Notes: generated by a model from the letters alone, not told the origin. 64,000 nt of DNA from Octadecabacter arcticus 238 (GCF_000155735.2 NC_020908.1:563001-627000); one strand, 5' to 3'; positions 45,938 through 56,932 are shown, numbered from the stretch's first letter. Numbers and translations are program-made.

Positions 45938-47442
45938 CCAAGCCTAATATTCTGATCATCATGGTCGACCAGCTGAACGGAACACTGTTTCCAGACGGCC
46001 CCGCCGACTGGCTGCACGCCCCGAACCTCAAAGCTCTGGCTGCGAAGTCGACCCGCTTTAAGAATGCCTACACCGCGTCGCCGCTGTGCGCGCCTGGTCG
46101 TGCGTCTTTCATGTCGGGCCAGCTGCCCAGCCGCACGCAAGTCTATGACAATGCAGCAGAATTTGCGTCGTCAATCCCAACCTACGCACACCACCTGCGC
46201 CGCGCAGGGTATCAAACCTGTCTGTCTGGAAAGATGCATTTTGTTGGCCCAGATCAGCTTCACGGGTTTGAGGAACGCCTGACCACAGACATCTACCCGC
46301 CCGATTTTGGCTGGACGCCGGACTATCGAAAGCCCGGCGAGCGCATTGATTGGTGGTACCACAACATGGGGTCCGTCACCGGTGCGGGCGTCGCCGAAAT
46401 CACCAACCAAATGGAATACGACGACGAGGTTTGCTATAATGCGACTCGCAAATTGTATGATCTGTCGCGCGGCAACGACGATCGCCCGTGGTGCCTGACT
46501 GTGTCATTCACCCACCCCCACGACCCCTATGTTGCGCGCAAGAAATACTGGGATCTGTACGAAGATTGCGACCATCTTTTGCCCGATGTCGGCCCCTTGG
46601 CCTACGAAGACCACGATGCCCATTCGCAGCGTATTCTTGATGCAAACGATCACGAAAACTTCGACATTACCGAAGATCAGGTTCGCCGCGCCCGCCACGC
46701 TTATTTTGCCAACATCTCCTATCTGGACGACAAAATCGGTGAAGTTTTACAGACGCTCAAAGACACCCGCCAAGAGGCGACGATCCTGTTTGTGTCTGAC
46801 CATGGCGATATGCTGGGTGATCGTGGATTGTGGTTCAAAATGTCCTTCTTTGAGGGGTCTGCCCGCGTGCCGTTGATGATTTGCGCGCCACAAATGCCAG
46901 CTGGTTTGCTAGAAACACCCGTCTCCAACATCGACGTCGCGCCGACGCTCTGCGACCTCGCGGGGGTGTCGATGGAAGAGGTCATGCCATGGACGGAAGG
47001 CATGTCGCTTGTTCCGATGGCAAATGGCGTTGAGCGGACAGAACCGGTGGCAATGGAATACGCCGCCGAGGGATCGTATTCGCCCGTTGTCTGCCTGCGC
47101 TACGGCAAATGGAAGTACACCCGCTGCACACTCGACCCAGATCAGTTATTTGATATTTCAACCGATCCAAATGAGCTGAATTGCCTTGCGAATGTTGCAA
47201 AACATCAAGGCACCATGGAGCAATTGCGCGCGAAGTCCGAGGCCCGTTGGGACCTTGTCGCGTTCGATGCGCAAGTCCGCGAAAGCCAAGCCCGCCGTTG
47301 GGTGGTTTATGAAGCCTTGCGCAACGGTGACTACTATCCATGGGATCACCAGCCGCTTCAAAAAGCCTCTGAACGCTACATGCGCAACCATATGGACCTC
47401 AATACTCTTGAGGAAAATCAACGCTTTCCGAGAGGAGAATAA
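45934..47442 (+). CDS. betC: Choline sulfatase
   Basis: This 502-residue sulfatase has the formylglycine motif CAPGR at residues 52-56, the metal residues in MVDQLN at the N-terminus and [11 protein letters not shown] in the second half. The C-terminal choline-sulfatase tail ([20 protein letters not shown]) is also present. It releases choline and sulfate from choline-O-sulfate, an algal and fungal osmolyte. A formylglycine-generating enzyme must act on Cys52; none is in the window. Confidence 0.95.
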   Translation: MTKPNILIIMVDQLNGTLFPDGPADWLHAPNLKALAAKSTRFKNAYTASPLCAPGRASFMSGQLPSRTQVYDNAAEFASSIPTYAHHLRRAGYQTCLSGKMHFVGPDQLHGFEERLTTDIYPPDFGWTPDYRKPGERIDWWYHNMGSVTGAGVAEITNQMEYDDEVCYNATRKLYDLSRGNDDRPWCLTVSFTHPHDPYVARKKYWDLYEDCDHLLPDVGPLAYEDHDAHSQRILDANDHENFDITEDQVRRARHAYFANISYLDDKIGEVLQTLKDTRQEATILFVSDHGDMLGDRGLWFKMSFFEGSARVPLMICAPQMPAGLLETPVSNIDVAPTLCDLAGVSMEEVMPWTEGMSLVPMANGVERTEPVAMEYAAEGSYSPVVCLRYGKWKYTRCTLDPDQLFDISTDPNELNCLANVAKHQGTMEQLRAKSEARWDLVAFDAQVRESQARRWVVYEALRNGDYYPWDHQPLQKASERYMRNHMDLNTLEENQRFPRGE

Positions 47443-47443
47443 C

Positions 47444-48901
47444 ATGACCTACGATATTCAACCCACCGCCAGCCATTTTATCGACGGACACTACGTTGAG
47501 GACACCAGCGGCACGCCGATCCCCGTGATCTGTCCAGTTTCCGAAGAACAAATCGCGATTGTTTACGCCGCGACCCCCGCCATCATCGAACAAGCGTTGG
47601 CCGCCGCGACCCACGCGCAAGGTGCATGGGCCGCAATGACCGGAACCCAGCGTGGCCGTGTGTTGCGCCGTGCCGCTGATATTATGCGGGACCGCAACTA
47701 CGATCTGAGCGTTCTTGAGACAAACGACACTGGAAAGCCGCTGCAAGAAACCCTCGTGGCGGATGCAACATCGGGCGCTGATGCACTGGAGTATTTCGGC
47801 GGGTTGGCTGGCAGTCTGACTGGTGAACACATCCAATTGGGTGATGATTTCGTCTACACACGACGCGAAGCCTTGGGCGTTTGCGTGGGTATTGGCGCGT
47901 GGAACTACCCAACACAGATCGCCGCATGGAAGGCCGCGCCTGCGTTGGCCTGCGGCAATTCCATGGTCTTTAAACCGTCCGAACAGACACCGCTTTGCGC
48001 CCTTAAAGTTGCGGAAATTTTGCACGAAGCAGGTGCACCTGCGGGCATCTACAACGTGGTGCAGGGAATGGGCGAAGTTGGCCAAGCCCTCATCACCGAC
48101 CCGCGCGTCGACAAGGTTTCCTTGACCGGATCGGTGCCCACTGGCCGCAAAGTTTACGCGGCCGCTGCGGCTGGAATTCGCCACGTGACAATGGAACTGG
48201 GCGGCAAATCCCCCATTGTGATCTTTGATGATGCAGACCTTGAGGACGCGGTCAGCGGGGCAATTCTGGGCAATTTCTACAGCTCCGGTCAGGTCTGTTC
48301 CAACGGTACACGGGTGTTCGTTCAATCCGGCATCAAGGAGGCATTTTTGAACCGCCTGAGTGAGCGTTTGAAAGACGTCAAAATGGGCGACCCACTGGAC
48401 GAAAGTGTTAACTTTGGCCCCTTGGTGTCCGAACGCCAGATGGGTATTGTGCAGGGGTTCATTGCCAAAGGCATCGCAGAAGGCGCGCGTTTGGTCGCTG
48501 GCGGGAAACGCCAAGGGGATCTTGGGTACTTCCTGCAACCCACTGTTTTCGCAGACGTAACCGATGATATGACAATTGCTACCGATGAAATCTTTGGACC
48601 AGTGATGAGCGTTCTGGATTTTGAGGATGAGGACGATGTCTTGATCCGCGCCAATGCCACAGACTTCGGCCTCGCCGCTGGGGTGTTTACCAATGATCTG
48701 GGACGCGCCCATCGTATGGTTGCAGGGTTTGAGGCTGGAACGACCTATATCAATACCTACAACGTCGCCCCCGTTGAGGCGCCATTCGGTGGATCGAAAC
48801 TGTCCGGCGTCGGGCGTGAAAATTCCAAGGCCGCGATTGATCATTACAGCCAGCTAAAGTCGGTTTACGTCGGCATGGCCCCAGTTGAGGCACCGTTTTA
48901 A
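47444..48901 (+). CDS. betB: Betaine aldehyde dehydrogenase
   Basis: This 485-residue aldehyde dehydrogenase has catalytic Cys285 in [10 protein letters not shown] and Glu251 in MELGGKSP. The NAD motif [12 protein letters not shown] and the cofactor loop FKPSEQTP are present. The ATG at 47444 follows AGAGGAG. It oxidises betaine aldehyde to glycine betaine. The stop codon is directly followed by the betA ATG. Confidence 0.95.
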   Translation: MTYDIQPTASHFIDGHYVEDTSGTPIPVICPVSEEQIAIVYAATPAIIEQALAAATHAQGAWAAMTGTQRGRVLRRAADIMRDRNYDLSVLETNDTGKPLQETLVADATSGADALEYFGGLAGSLTGEHIQLGDDFVYTRREALGVCVGIGAWNYPTQIAAWKAAPALACGNSMVFKPSEQTPLCALKVAEILHEAGAPAGIYNVVQGMGEVGQALITDPRVDKVSLTGSVPTGRKVYAAAAAGIRHVTMELGGKSPIVIFDDADLEDAVSGAILGNFYSSGQVCSNGTRVFVQSGIKEAFLNRLSERLKDVKMGDPLDESVNFGPLVSERQMGIVQGFIAKGIAEGARLVAGGKRQGDLGYFLQPTVFADVTDDMTIATDEIFGPVMSVLDFEDEDDVLIRANATDFGLAAGVFTNDLGRAHRMVAGFEAGTTYINTYNVAPVEAPFGGSKLSGVGRENSKAAIDHYSQLKSVYVGMAPVEAPF

Positions 48902-50545
48902 ATGCAAGCCGAATATGTCATCGTAGGTGCGGGCAGCGCGGGTTGCGCTATGGCTTACCGCCTTGCCGAAGCCGGTAAATCCGTCATCGTCATCGAAACT
49001 GGCGGCAGTGATGTCGGTCCTTTTATCAACATGCCCGCAGCCTTGTCCTACCCTATGAGCATGAAACGCTACGATTGGGGGTTTAAAAGCGAACCCGAAC
49101 CCCACCTTGGTGGGCGCAAACTGGCCTGTCCGCGTGGCAAGGTCATTGGTGGATCATCTTCAATCAACGGCATGATCTATGTGCGTGGCCATGCCCGTGA
49201 TTTCGATCATTGGGCCGAAAGTGGTGCTGATGGTTGGGCCTACGCTGACGTGCTGCCGTATTACAAACGGATGGAAGACTGGCACGACGGCGGGCGCGGT
49301 GGCGACGCGGATTGGCGTGGCCAAGGCGGGCCGTTGCATGTCACCCGTGGACCCGGCGACAATCCGTTGACGCAGGCGTTCATCATAGCGGGCGGGCAGG
49401 CGGGGTATCAGCTGACGTCTGACTACAACGGGCAGCAACAAGAAGGCTTCGGTCCGTTTGATGCCACCATTTGGCAGGGCAAACGCTGGTCTGCAGCGTC
49501 TGCCTATCTGCGACCTGCGCAAGCGACCGGAAATTGTGAAGTTATCCAAGGCACCGCCGCGCGCATCGTGATTGTCGATGGTCGCGCAACGGGTGTTGAG
49601 TTGACCGACGGGCGGATCGTTTCCGCAGACGCCGAAGTCATCATAGCGGCCTCTGCGATCAATTCGCCCAAGCTGTTGATGTTGTCGGGCATTGGCCCCG
49701 CCAAACACCTGTCCGAACACGGAATTACGGTTGTGGCCGATCGCGCCGGAGTTGGACAAAACCTGCAAGACCACCTTGAGCTTTACGTTCAGATGGCCGC
49801 AAAGGGCCGTCATAGCCTTTACAAATATTGGTCTTTATTGGGCAAAGCACTGGTCGGCGCGCGCTGGTTGTTTACAAAAACCGGCATTGGCGCGTCCAAT
49901 CAGTTCGAAGCCTGCGGTTTTATCAGATCCAAAGCCGGCTTGGACTATCCTGACATTCAGTTTCATTTTCTCCCGCTCGCCGTGCGCTATGACGGTGTTG
50001 GCGCGCGCGAGGGATATCAGGCCCATGTTGGACCGATGCGGTCCAAATCACGCGGCGCGGTCACGCTAAATTCAGCCGATCCCAAAGATGATCCGAGCAT
50101 CTTTTTCAACTACATGTCGCACCCCGAAGATTGGGAAGAGTTTCGCGCCTGCATCCGCCTCACACGTGAGATTTTTGGTCAAGACGCCTTTGTGCCCTTC
50201 GCCTGCGATGAACTGATCCCGGGCATAGATGTGCAATCTGACGCGGCCTTGGATGATACGATCCGTAAGCACGCGGAGAGTGCTTATCACCCGTGCGGCA
50301 CTTGCAAAATGGGCCGTGCGGACGATCCCGATGCGGTGGTCGATCCGGTGGGCCGCGTGATTGGTGTGACAGGACTGCGGGTCGCGGACAGTTCAATCTT
50401 CCCGCGCATCACTAACGGCAATCTAAATGCGCCCTCCATCATGGTCGGGGAGAAAATGGCCGATCATGTGTTGGGAAAACAGCCAATTGCGCCCAGCAAT
50501 GATGCACCTTGGATTCACCCTGATTGGAAAACAGCGCAACGTTAA
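48902..50545 (+). CDS. betA: Choline dehydrogenase (GMC oxidoreductase)
   Basis: This 547-residue GMC flavoenzyme has the FAD motif [20 protein letters not shown] near residue 5, [19 protein letters not shown], and the C-terminal catalytic region [12 protein letters not shown] (active-site His). It oxidises choline to betaine aldehyde at the membrane. Last gene of the bet operon. Confidence 0.95.
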   Translation: MQAEYVIVGAGSAGCAMAYRLAEAGKSVIVIETGGSDVGPFINMPAALSYPMSMKRYDWGFKSEPEPHLGGRKLACPRGKVIGGSSSINGMIYVRGHARDFDHWAESGADGWAYADVLPYYKRMEDWHDGGRGGDADWRGQGGPLHVTRGPGDNPLTQAFIIAGGQAGYQLTSDYNGQQQEGFGPFDATIWQGKRWSAASAYLRPAQATGNCEVIQGTAARIVIVDGRATGVELTDGRIVSADAEVIIAASAINSPKLLMLSGIGPAKHLSEHGITVVADRAGVGQNLQDHLELYVQMAAKGRHSLYKYWSLLGKALVGARWLFTKTGIGASNQFEACGFIRSKAGLDYPDIQFHFLPLAVRYDGVGAREGYQAHVGPMRSKSRGAVTLNSADPKDDPSIFFNYMSHPEDWEEFRACIRLTREIFGQDAFVPFACDELIPGIDVQSDAALDDTIRKHAESAYHPCGTCKMGRADDPDAVVDPVGRVIGVTGLRVADSSIFPRITNGNLNAPSIMVGEKMADHVLGKQPIAPSNDAPWIHPDWKTAQR

Positions 50546-50599
50546 CCTCACCCATGGTTCTTGTTTGCGTCGGGACGCCGTTAACACTTAATTAACGAA

Positions 50600-51265
50600 A
50601 TTATCCGGTTTTGTTCTCTTCTTCTGCTTCTCGCTACGCCCGCATTTGCGGACTTTGGCGGTCCTATCCACGTGGTCGATGGGGATACATTGCGTGTGGG
50701 CGACGTTACTGTGCGCATTCACGGGATAGATGCGCCCGAAACTAACCAAACATGCGATGACGCACAGGGTCGAACTTGGCCCTGTGGCGCATTCGTAACG
50801 GAAGAAATCAGCCGTCGTTATGAGGGTAAAACGGCGACCTGCGAGCTCATTGAACTGGATCGATATGGCCGCAGCGTCGCCAAGTGTTTTGTCGCAGGCA
50901 GCGACGTGGGTGAACAGATCGTGGCAGATGGTTTGGCACAGGCCTATCGCCAATATTCAATGGATTATGATTTGGTGGAAAAATCAGCCCAAGTTCTCAG
51001 CCTTGGGCTTTGGGCGGGTACCATGCAATCGCCCGCCGCCTTTCGCGCAGATCAACGTGCCGCCGTGCTTGACGCGAACCCACCATCCACGCCAACAGAC
51101 GCTAACTGCTTCATAAAAGGCAATATTTCGGTATCAGGCCAGATATATCACATGCCGCACAACCGCCACTACGACAACACCCGCATCAACGAGAACCGTG
51201 GTGAACGCTGGTTCTGTAGCGAAGCAGACGCCCAAGCCGCGGGCTGGCGTGCGGCGCGCAACTAG
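50600..51265 (+). CDS. Thermonuclease-family protein with C-terminal sunset-type domain; no usual start codon
   Basis: The SNase-like domain starts at IHVVDGDTLRVGDVTVRIHG and has the catalytic Arg/Glu residues (GIDAPETNQ). A C-terminal domain of about 50 residues with CFIKGNISVSGQIYHMP and ERWFCSEADAQAAGW follows. The frame upstream encodes an ideal signal peptide, IRFCSLLLLLATPAFA, but no ATG, GTG or TTG precedes it; the position expected for ATG is ATT (50600). The first normal start, GTG 50672, would remove the signal. Either a rare AUU start or start loss. Its end overlaps the convergent coxG-like gene by 4 nt. Confidence 0.7.
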   Translation: MIRFCSLLLLLATPAFADFGGPIHVVDGDTLRVGDVTVRIHGIDAPETNQTCDDAQGRTWPCGAFVTEEISRRYEGKTATCELIELDRYGRSVAKCFVAGSDVGEQIVADGLAQAYRQYSMDYDLVEKSAQVLSLGLWAGTMQSPAAFRADQRAAVLDANPPSTPTDANCFIKGNISVSGQIYHMPHNRHYDNTRINENRGERWFCSEADAQAAGWRAARN

Positions 51266-51720
51266 CTTTCAGTCGGAGCCGTTTCTTCGACAATTGCTTG
51301 AAAGTCCTCAAAGAATTGATCGGCCATTTTCTTGGCAAAGCCGCCGACAATCCGGCTGCCGAGTTGTGCCAATTTGCCGCCAACTTTTGCGTCCACATTG
51401 TAGGACAGCTCGGTTCCGCCCTCGACGTCTGCCAACGTCACCTCTGCTGCACCCTTTGCGAATCCGGCGACACCACCCTTGCCTTCGCCGACGATGCGAT
51501 AGCTATTTGGCGCGTTCACATCCTCCAGCGTGACGGCGCCTTTGAATGTTGCCTTCACGGGGCCAACTTTTTGTTTAACGACAGCCTCAAACCCCGTTTC
51601 GGGAGTTCCAGTCAATTCTTCACAGCCCGGAATGCAGGCCCGCAATGTTTCCACATTGTTCAGATGTGTCCAGACAGTGGCGCGGTCCGCTGCGATAATG
51701 CGTGTGCCGATCAGTTCCAT
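51262..51720 (-). CDS. CoxG-like SRPBCC protein
   Basis: This 152-residue protein matches the carbon monoxide dehydrogenase subunit G family: MELIGTRIIAADRATVWTHL at the start, the pocket segment IPGCEELTG and the ending GGFAKKMADQFFEDF. No CO dehydrogenase genes are present here; CoxG-like proteins occur widely outside cox clusters, so the role is unknown. It is 11 nt downstream of the pccR-type gene. Confidence 0.85.
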   Translation of the reverse strand: MELIGTRIIAADRATVWTHLNNVETLRACIPGCEELTGTPETGFEAVVKQKVGPVKATFKGAVTLEDVNAPNSYRIVGEGKGGVAGFAKGAAEVTLADVEGGTELSYNVDAKVGGKLAQLGSRIVGGFAKKMADQFFEDFQAIVEETAPTES

Positions 51721-51731
51721 GAAAAATCCCC

Positions 51732-53126
51732 TTATTCTAATTGATACGGTAACATGCCGCGTTCGTTCGGGTCCACGCGAAGTTGACTTGCCAAGGGTGG
51801 CACAGATCGGTGCGGGCAGGCATTGCGCTCACAAATACGACACGAAATTCCGATGGGAACAAACGCCGCCGCGTGCTCCACCATCATGTGATCGGCATAG
51901 ACCAGCGCGCTGGCATGTTTGACCTCACAACCAAGCCCGATCGCATAGCGCCGCGTCGGGATGCCCCACGCGCCCCCCGGTTTGCTGACATCGCGCGCAA
52001 GGCAGAAATATCGAACTCCGTCAGGGGTTTGCGCCAACTGCCGCAACCAGCGGCCGGGCGTTTCAAAGGCGCTGTGCACATTCCAAAGCGGGCAGGCGCC
52101 GCCGAACCGCGCGAACTGCAATGTTGTGGCCGAATGGCGCTTGGTGATCGTTCCGGCCGGATCAACCCGTACGAAAAAGAACGGGATACCCTTGGCACCG
52201 GGGCGTTGCAGTGTCGACAATCTATGTGCAACCTGTTCAAGCGACGCGCCAAATCGATCCGCCATACGTTCCAGATCGTGGCGCGTTTCCTGCGCCGCTG
52301 CTAGGAACACGCGATACGGCATCATCGCGGCACCGGCAAAATAATTTGCCAGCCCGACCTTGGCGATGCTGCGGGCTTGTGGTGATTGGAATCGCGCCAA
52401 ATCCAGCGTCGCCTCCAGCAGTTTATCTTGTTTGATCAGTGCAACTTGCAACAAAAGCTGGAACCGTTGGGTCGCATGGGTGGACTTGGTGGAGAGCGAC
52501 AGCACATGGGTTTGCGGGTCATAATGGCGAATTGCGCCATCGTCATAATTGACAACCCGCACTCCGCTTTCGGCCAGCGCGCGCCGCGCTGCCCCGTCAA
52601 TGTCACCGTCGGCTTTGCTCGCAAACCGTTCTGCCGCGTGATCCACAGCATCTATGTAGTTGTCGCAATAGTGAAAGAAGTCACGCACTTCTTCCCATGG
52701 TGAGGGTGACAATTGACTGTCTTCGCGCCCCAATGCTTCGTCCAGTGACGCCAAGCGTTCATGGGTTTGGCGGTAGGCTGTGTGCAATTCTAGAAAAGCC
52801 CGGGCTAGGGCGGGGGCGTTGGATGCAGCCAATCGCAAATCGGCAAGCGGCGGTGTGGGGCCGCCAAAAATCGGGTCGGCCAGTGCTTCGCGCATATCGC
52901 CGACAAGACGCGCCTCATCGCCTGATTGCAGTTCTGTCACGTCGAACCCGAATTCCTGTGCCAGTGCAAGGACCACCGTCGTCGACACCGGTCTGTTGTT
53001 GTTTTCCATCTGGTTCAGATAGGGTAGTGATACGCCCAGTTTTTCAGCGAACGCCTTTTGCGTGCAGCCGATGCGTCCGCGCAATTCACGTAATTTCGCC
53101 CCGGCGTATAATTTATGTGGTGCCAA
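51732..53126 (-). CDS. pccR: ScfR-type regulator of propionyl-CoA carboxylase (PccR)
   Basis: This 464-residue regulator has an N-terminal XRE helix-turn-helix (residues about 10-65, RIGCTQKAFAEKLGVSLPYL), a central ImmA/IrrE-like domain and a C-terminal DUF2083 domain with cysteines ISCRICERNACPHR. This is the short-chain fatty acyl-CoA regulator family; PccR in Rhodobacter activates pccB and recognises TTTGCAAA repeats. The same octamer occurs twice just upstream of this gene and twice upstream of pccB, which supports the PccR assignment over MccR or RamB. Confidence 0.85.
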   Translation of the reverse strand: MAPHKLYAGAKLRELRGRIGCTQKAFAEKLGVSLPYLNQMENNNRPVSTTVVLALAQEFGFDVTELQSGDEARLVGDMREALADPIFGGPTPPLADLRLAASNAPALARAFLELHTAYRQTHERLASLDEALGREDSQLSPSPWEEVRDFFHYCDNYIDAVDHAAERFASKADGDIDGAARRALAESGVRVVNYDDGAIRHYDPQTHVLSLSTKSTHATQRFQLLLQVALIKQDKLLEATLDLARFQSPQARSIAKVGLANYFAGAAMMPYRVFLAAAQETRHDLERMADRFGASLEQVAHRLSTLQRPGAKGIPFFFVRVDPAGTITKRHSATTLQFARFGGACPLWNVHSAFETPGRWLRQLAQTPDGVRYFCLARDVSKPGGAWGIPTRRYAIGLGCEVKHASALVYADHMMVEHAAAFVPIGISCRICERNACPHRSVPPLASQLRVDPNERGMLPYQLE

Positions 53127-53148
53127 TTTTCGCGTCCCTAACCCAGAT

Positions 53149-53177
53149 TTTGCAAACTTGATAATAGGCTTTGCAAA
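53149..53177. promoter_or_regulatory. Pair of TTTGCAAA sites upstream of pccR
   Basis: TTTGCAAA at 53149-53156 and again at 53170-53177, spaced 21 bp start to start (two helical turns), lying 23 nt upstream of the pccR start. They are likely autoregulatory PccR sites. The published arrangement, as I recall it, has a 4-bp spacer, so the spacing here differs. Confidence 0.6.
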
Positions 53178-53203
53178 ATCACGTGTCGAGGGATGGGATG
53201 CGA

Positions 53204-54418
53204 TTAGGCCTCAACCACCGAAGCGCGGCGCATCACCCACAGCGCGCAGACAACAGAGGCAAGTGTCGTCAGCAGCATCAAAATGATCAGCGGTCGCGCG
53301 CCCGTGTCTGGTCCAAGAACGAAGCCCGCGATCACTGACAGTGCAGCACCACCACCGATCATGAACGCACCGCCAAGCCCCGCTGCAGACCCCGCAAGGG
53401 CAGGGCGCACAGATAGCATTCCGGCATTGGCGTTTGGCAAAAGGATACCGTTCCCAAGGCCAATGCAGATCATAAATCCAAAGAAAACAAGTGGGTAACT
53501 GAAACCAGCGAGGTCAAGCAGCATCAGTGTCGACATGCCCGCAACCGTCAAAAGCGCGCCAATCAGCACCATTCGGTTGACCCCCACACGCACCGAGTAC
53601 CGGCCCGACAGACCGTTGCCGATCAGATAGCCAATCGCGGGTGAGCCAAAATAAAGGCCAAGCTCGGCAGGTTCCATTGCGAAGACCTCCGTGCCAACAA
53701 AAGGCGCGCCGCCAAGGTAGGCAAAGAACGCACCGGATGCGAAGGCTGCCGCGAGGCAGTAGCCCCAGAACCGCTGTGATGTCAGCAGCTTGGGATATTC
53801 GCGTACTTGTGCGGCAAACCCGCCTTCGCGCTTGATGAATGTCTCTCCCTGATCGAAATACAGCAATATAAGCAGCAGCAACCCGCCGCCTGCCAACATC
53901 CAGAACGAGGCCTGCCAGCCAAATGCTTCGTCCAATACGCCACCCACAGCGGGGCCCATCATCGGAACAATCGACATGCCCATCGTGACGTAGCCGATCA
54001 TAGAAGCGGCCTGATCTTGTGGCACCATATCGCGCACAACGGCGCGGCTGATCACGAAACCTGTGGCGATTGCCGTCTGCAGCAGTCGAAAGATCAAAAA
54101 GACTGTAAAATTAGGGGCATAGACGGCGCCAACGCTTGCAATCGTAAAGATGACAACAGTGCCAATCATCACGGGTCTGCGGCCGTACCGATCTGAAAAC
54201 GGGCCAATTGCGACTTGTACCAGCGCTGTCGTCGCGAGGTAGGCAGAGACTGACAATTGCATCAGCGCGTATTCGACGCCAAAATGTTCTGCCATAGTAG
54301 GTAGCGACGGGAGAAACACGTTGAGCGATAGCGCCCCTATGCCGGCCATCAGGATCAAGGTTGCAATGTGGGGCGGAGTCGTGCGGTCAAGAAACCGTGT
54401 TTTTGGGAATGAGGACAT
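53204..54418 (-). CDS. Bcr/CflA-type multidrug MFS transporter
   Basis: This 404-residue protein has 12 predicted helices, the MFS motif GPFSDRYGRRPVM after helix 2 and the Bcr/CflA signature ISRAVVRDMVPQDQAASMIG. Substrate unknown; exporters of this group act on drugs and dipeptides. It lies between pccR and pccB and its start faces the pccB promoter with the TTTGCAAA sites, so it might be co-regulated. Confidence 0.87.
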   Translation of the reverse strand: MSSFPKTRFLDRTTPPHIATLILMAGIGALSLNVFLPSLPTMAEHFGVEYALMQLSVSAYLATTALVQVAIGPFSDRYGRRPVMIGTVVIFTIASVGAVYAPNFTVFLIFRLLQTAIATGFVISRAVVRDMVPQDQAASMIGYVTMGMSIVPMMGPAVGGVLDEAFGWQASFWMLAGGGLLLLILLYFDQGETFIKREGGFAAQVREYPKLLTSQRFWGYCLAAAFASGAFFAYLGGAPFVGTEVFAMEPAELGLYFGSPAIGYLIGNGLSGRYSVRVGVNRMVLIGALLTVAGMSTLMLLDLAGFSYPLVFFGFMICIGLGNGILLPNANAGMLSVRPALAGSAAGLGGAFMIGGGAALSVIAGFVLGPDTGARPLIILMLLTTLASVVCALWVMRRASVVEA

Positions 54419-54503
54419 GTATCAATCGTTAGTCCTGCCTCACAACATCGTCCACCGAAATCGTTATAGGTATTGCCGCACAGCGTCTGTGCGAATTAGC
54501 TAA

Positions 54504-54551
54504 TTTGCAAATAGACATACTTGCTAAGGTGTTCGTTTGCAAATTTGCGAG
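54504..54551. promoter_or_regulatory. TTTGCAAA sites upstream of pccB
   Basis: TTTGCAAA occurs at 54504-54511 and 54536-54543, 32 bp apart (three helical turns). The second is directly followed by a related TTTGCGAG. The sites lie 61-108 nt before the pccB start and match those upstream of pccR, so PccR control of pccB is a strong inference. Confidence 0.65.
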
Positions 54552-54611
54552 AAGGGACTCGGATCGCCCCGCGTTTGCAGCTAGTTTGCGCAAAACGAAG
54601 GGGACAGATTT

Positions 54612-56144
54612 ATGACCGACATCCTGCAAGAACTTGAAGACCGCCGCGAAGCCGCCCGTATGGGCGGGGGGCAAAGACGTATCGACAGCCAACACTCCAA
54701 AGGCAAATTGAGCGCGCGAGAGCGGATTGAGTTGTTGGTCGATGACGGCAGCTTTGAAGAGTTTGACACCTTCGTTGCCCACCGCAGCACCGATTTCGGG
54801 ATGGAAAAAAACCGCCCCGCTGGCGACGGTGTTGTCACAGGTTGGGGGACGGTCAATGGCCGCCAAGTTTATGTGTATTCTCAGGATTTCACTGTTTTGG
54901 GTGGATCGGTGTCCGCCACCCACGCCGCCAAGATTACCAAGATCATGGATATGGCGATGCAGAACGGCGCGCCAATTATCGGCATTAACGATTCAGGCGG
55001 CGCGCGCATCCAAGAAGGCGTCGACAGCCTTGGCGGGTATGGTGAAATCTTTCAACGCAATATCATGGCGTCCGGCGTGGTGCCGCAAATCAGTCTGATT
55101 ATGGGCCCATGCGCCGGCGGTGCAGTCTACTCCCCTGCGATGACCGACTTTATCTTTATGGTCAAAGACAGCTCCTATATGTTCGTGACCGGACCCGACG
55201 TGGTTAAGACCGTCACAAATGAAGTCGTCACAGCAGAAGAATTGGGCGGCGCGACCACCCATACCCGCAAATCGTCCGTTGCGGATGCTGCGTTTGAGAA
55301 CGATGTTGAGGCGATCGCCGAAGTGCGTCGACTTGTCGACTTTTTGCCGCTGAACAATCGCCAAAAGCCGCCGGTTCGTCCGTTTTTTGATAACATCGAC
55401 AGGATTGAACCCAGTCTTGATACACTGATCCCTGATAACCCGAACCAGCCCTATGATATGAAGGAGCTGATCCATAAGATCGCTGACGAGGGCGACTTTT
55501 ATGAGATTCAGGCGGCTTTTGCAGGAAATATTCTGACAGGTTTTATCCGCCTCGAAGGGCGTTCTGTTGGCGTGGTTGCCAACCAGCCGATGGTATTGGC
55601 GGGCGTGCTTGATATCGACAGTGCCCGCAAAGCCGCGCGGTTTGTGCGGTTTTGTGATGCCTTCGAAATCCCGATCCTCAGCCTTGTGGATGTGCCCGGT
55701 TTCCTGCCCGGTGTGACGCAGGAATACAACGGCGTCATCAAACACGGCGCGAAGTTGCTGTTCGCATATGGCGAAGCGACGGTGCCAAAGGTCACGATCA
55801 TCACCCGCAAAGCCTACGGCGGCGCCTATGTGGTCATGTCATCCAAGCATCTGCGCGGCGACATCAACTATGCATGGCCCACCGCGGAAATCGCGGTGAT
55901 GGGGGCCAAGGGTGCGACGGAGATCATTCACCGCGGTGATCTTGGTGACGCCAATAGAACGGCAGCGCACACGAAAGACTATGAAGCCCGTTTTGCCAAT
56001 CCGTTTGTGGCGGCTGAACGCGGCTTCATCGACGAAGTCATCACTCCGTCCGCGACTCGCAAACGGCTTTGCCGTGCGTTTGCCGGATTGCGGGGCAAAA
56101 AAATGCAGATGCCGTGGAAAAAACATGACAACATTCCGCTTTAA
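54612..56144 (+). CDS. pccB: Propionyl-CoA carboxylase beta subunit
   Basis: This 510-residue carboxyltransferase subunit begins [20 protein letters not shown]. It has the oxyanion segments [19 protein letters not shown] and [17 protein letters not shown] in the first half and [29 protein letters not shown] in the second. It transfers carboxyl from biotin to propionyl-CoA. The upstream sites suggest PccR control. Confidence 0.95.
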   Translation: MTDILQELEDRREAARMGGGQRRIDSQHSKGKLSARERIELLVDDGSFEEFDTFVAHRSTDFGMEKNRPAGDGVVTGWGTVNGRQVYVYSQDFTVLGGSVSATHAAKITKIMDMAMQNGAPIIGINDSGGARIQEGVDSLGGYGEIFQRNIMASGVVPQISLIMGPCAGGAVYSPAMTDFIFMVKDSSYMFVTGPDVVKTVTNEVVTAEELGGATTHTRKSSVADAAFENDVEAIAEVRRLVDFLPLNNRQKPPVRPFFDNIDRIEPSLDTLIPDNPNQPYDMKELIHKIADEGDFYEIQAAFAGNILTGFIRLEGRSVGVVANQPMVLAGVLDIDSARKAARFVRFCDAFEIPILSLVDVPGFLPGVTQEYNGVIKHGAKLLFAYGEATVPKVTIITRKAYGGAYVVMSSKHLRGDINYAWPTAEIAVMGAKGATEIIHRGDLGDANRTAAHTKDYEARFANPFVAAERGFIDEVITPSATRKRLCRAFAGLRGKKMQMPWKKHDNIPL

Positions 56145-56559
56145 GATGCAGCGCCCAAACGTGAAGATTGGTGTACAGGTTGTGTACGCGGTGTGTACGC
56201 TGTGTGCCACGTCTGTGTTGGCCGCTGAAACGGGTGCAGACAACATTCCTGTGCCGTCCGGACAGGCGTTGTCGTTCATTGAATTCATTTCTGAGGCTGA
56301 AGGCGACACAGTGCGTTTTCGCTTTCTGACACCTGACATTGGCACTGCATTCGACTACATAGATGTGGCCGCTGATTTCCAAACGGTCTGCGACGACCAA
56401 GTGATACCCGTGCTGGACGCAAATGCACTTGCGCCCAGTCAGATCGTGCTGTCCATGTCGGCTGTGGATATCCCCTTTGGTGAGGATCGTCCGGACATTC
56501 TGCAGTTTTTTGAAATTTTTAGGCCTGAAAATGGCACCTGTATCTGGGAGGAATTCTGA
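56125..56559 (+). CDS. DUF6497-type exported protein
   Basis: This 144-residue protein (ATG 56125; in-frame ATG 56146 is the alternative) has a signal peptide ending SVLAAETG. The mature part has [37 protein letters not shown] and an ending NGTCIWEEF that I recall as the Rhodobacterales-specific DUF6497 family. Two cysteines are probably paired. It overlaps the end of pccB by 20 nt, so the two are likely cotranscribed. Function unknown. Confidence 0.7.
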   Translation: MTTFRFKMQRPNVKIGVQVVYAVCTLCATSVLAAETGADNIPVPSGQALSFIEFISEAEGDTVRFRFLTPDIGTAFDYIDVAADFQTVCDDQVIPVLDANALAPSQIVLSMSAVDIPFGEDRPDILQFFEIFRPENGTCIWEEF

Positions 56560-56776
56560 TGCATCCACAATATGTTGCGACCCAAAGCTCATCCACACGG
56601 TTTATTGATGCAGCGGAGTCACAGGCTTTGGCATCGAAAACCGTCTCGTATCTTTTCAACAAGTTCCGCGCTAGTTTTCCACAGGGTTACACCCAAGTAG
56701 CCTACCCTCAGAAAACGCGGGGGAACCGACATAGTGTTGGCAACCTTCGCGTGGAAAACAGAGACAGGAGCCTACA

Positions 56777-56932
56777 ATGCAAAAGAGCATCAAGAGCCTT
56801 TTTGCCGTTTCCCTGCTTGCCCTCGTGGCGGCATGTGGTGGCAGCAACAATGCAGGTGACGTTGAGGAATTTGTGGTCATTGACCCAGTTCCAGTCACCA
56901 TCGAGCCGGTTTTCACTGGTAAGTATAACTAA
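56777..56932 (+). CDS. 51-residue lipoprotein between pccB and pccA
   Basis: A short gene, ATG 56777, with AGGAG 8 nt upstream. The product begins MQKSIKSLFAVSLLALVAAC, with the lipobox VAAC, and continues GGSNNAGDVEEFVVIDPVP to an ending FTGKYN. The clear ribosome site, signal and lipobox make it a real gene despite its size. Similar small lipoproteins sit at this place in related genomes as I recall. Function unknown. Confidence 0.7.
   Translation: MQKSIKSLFAVSLLALVAACGGSNNAGDVEEFVVIDPVPVTIEPVFTGKYN

Noticed and set aside
47399..48844. A 481-codon open frame on the minus strand across betB
   Set aside because: It is antisense to a complete betB, shows no recognisable domain, and such frames are common opposite GC-rich genes.
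51262..51720. Carbon monoxide dehydrogenase locus
   Set aside because: Only a CoxG-like gene is present, with no coxMSL; such proteins are widespread without CO oxidation.
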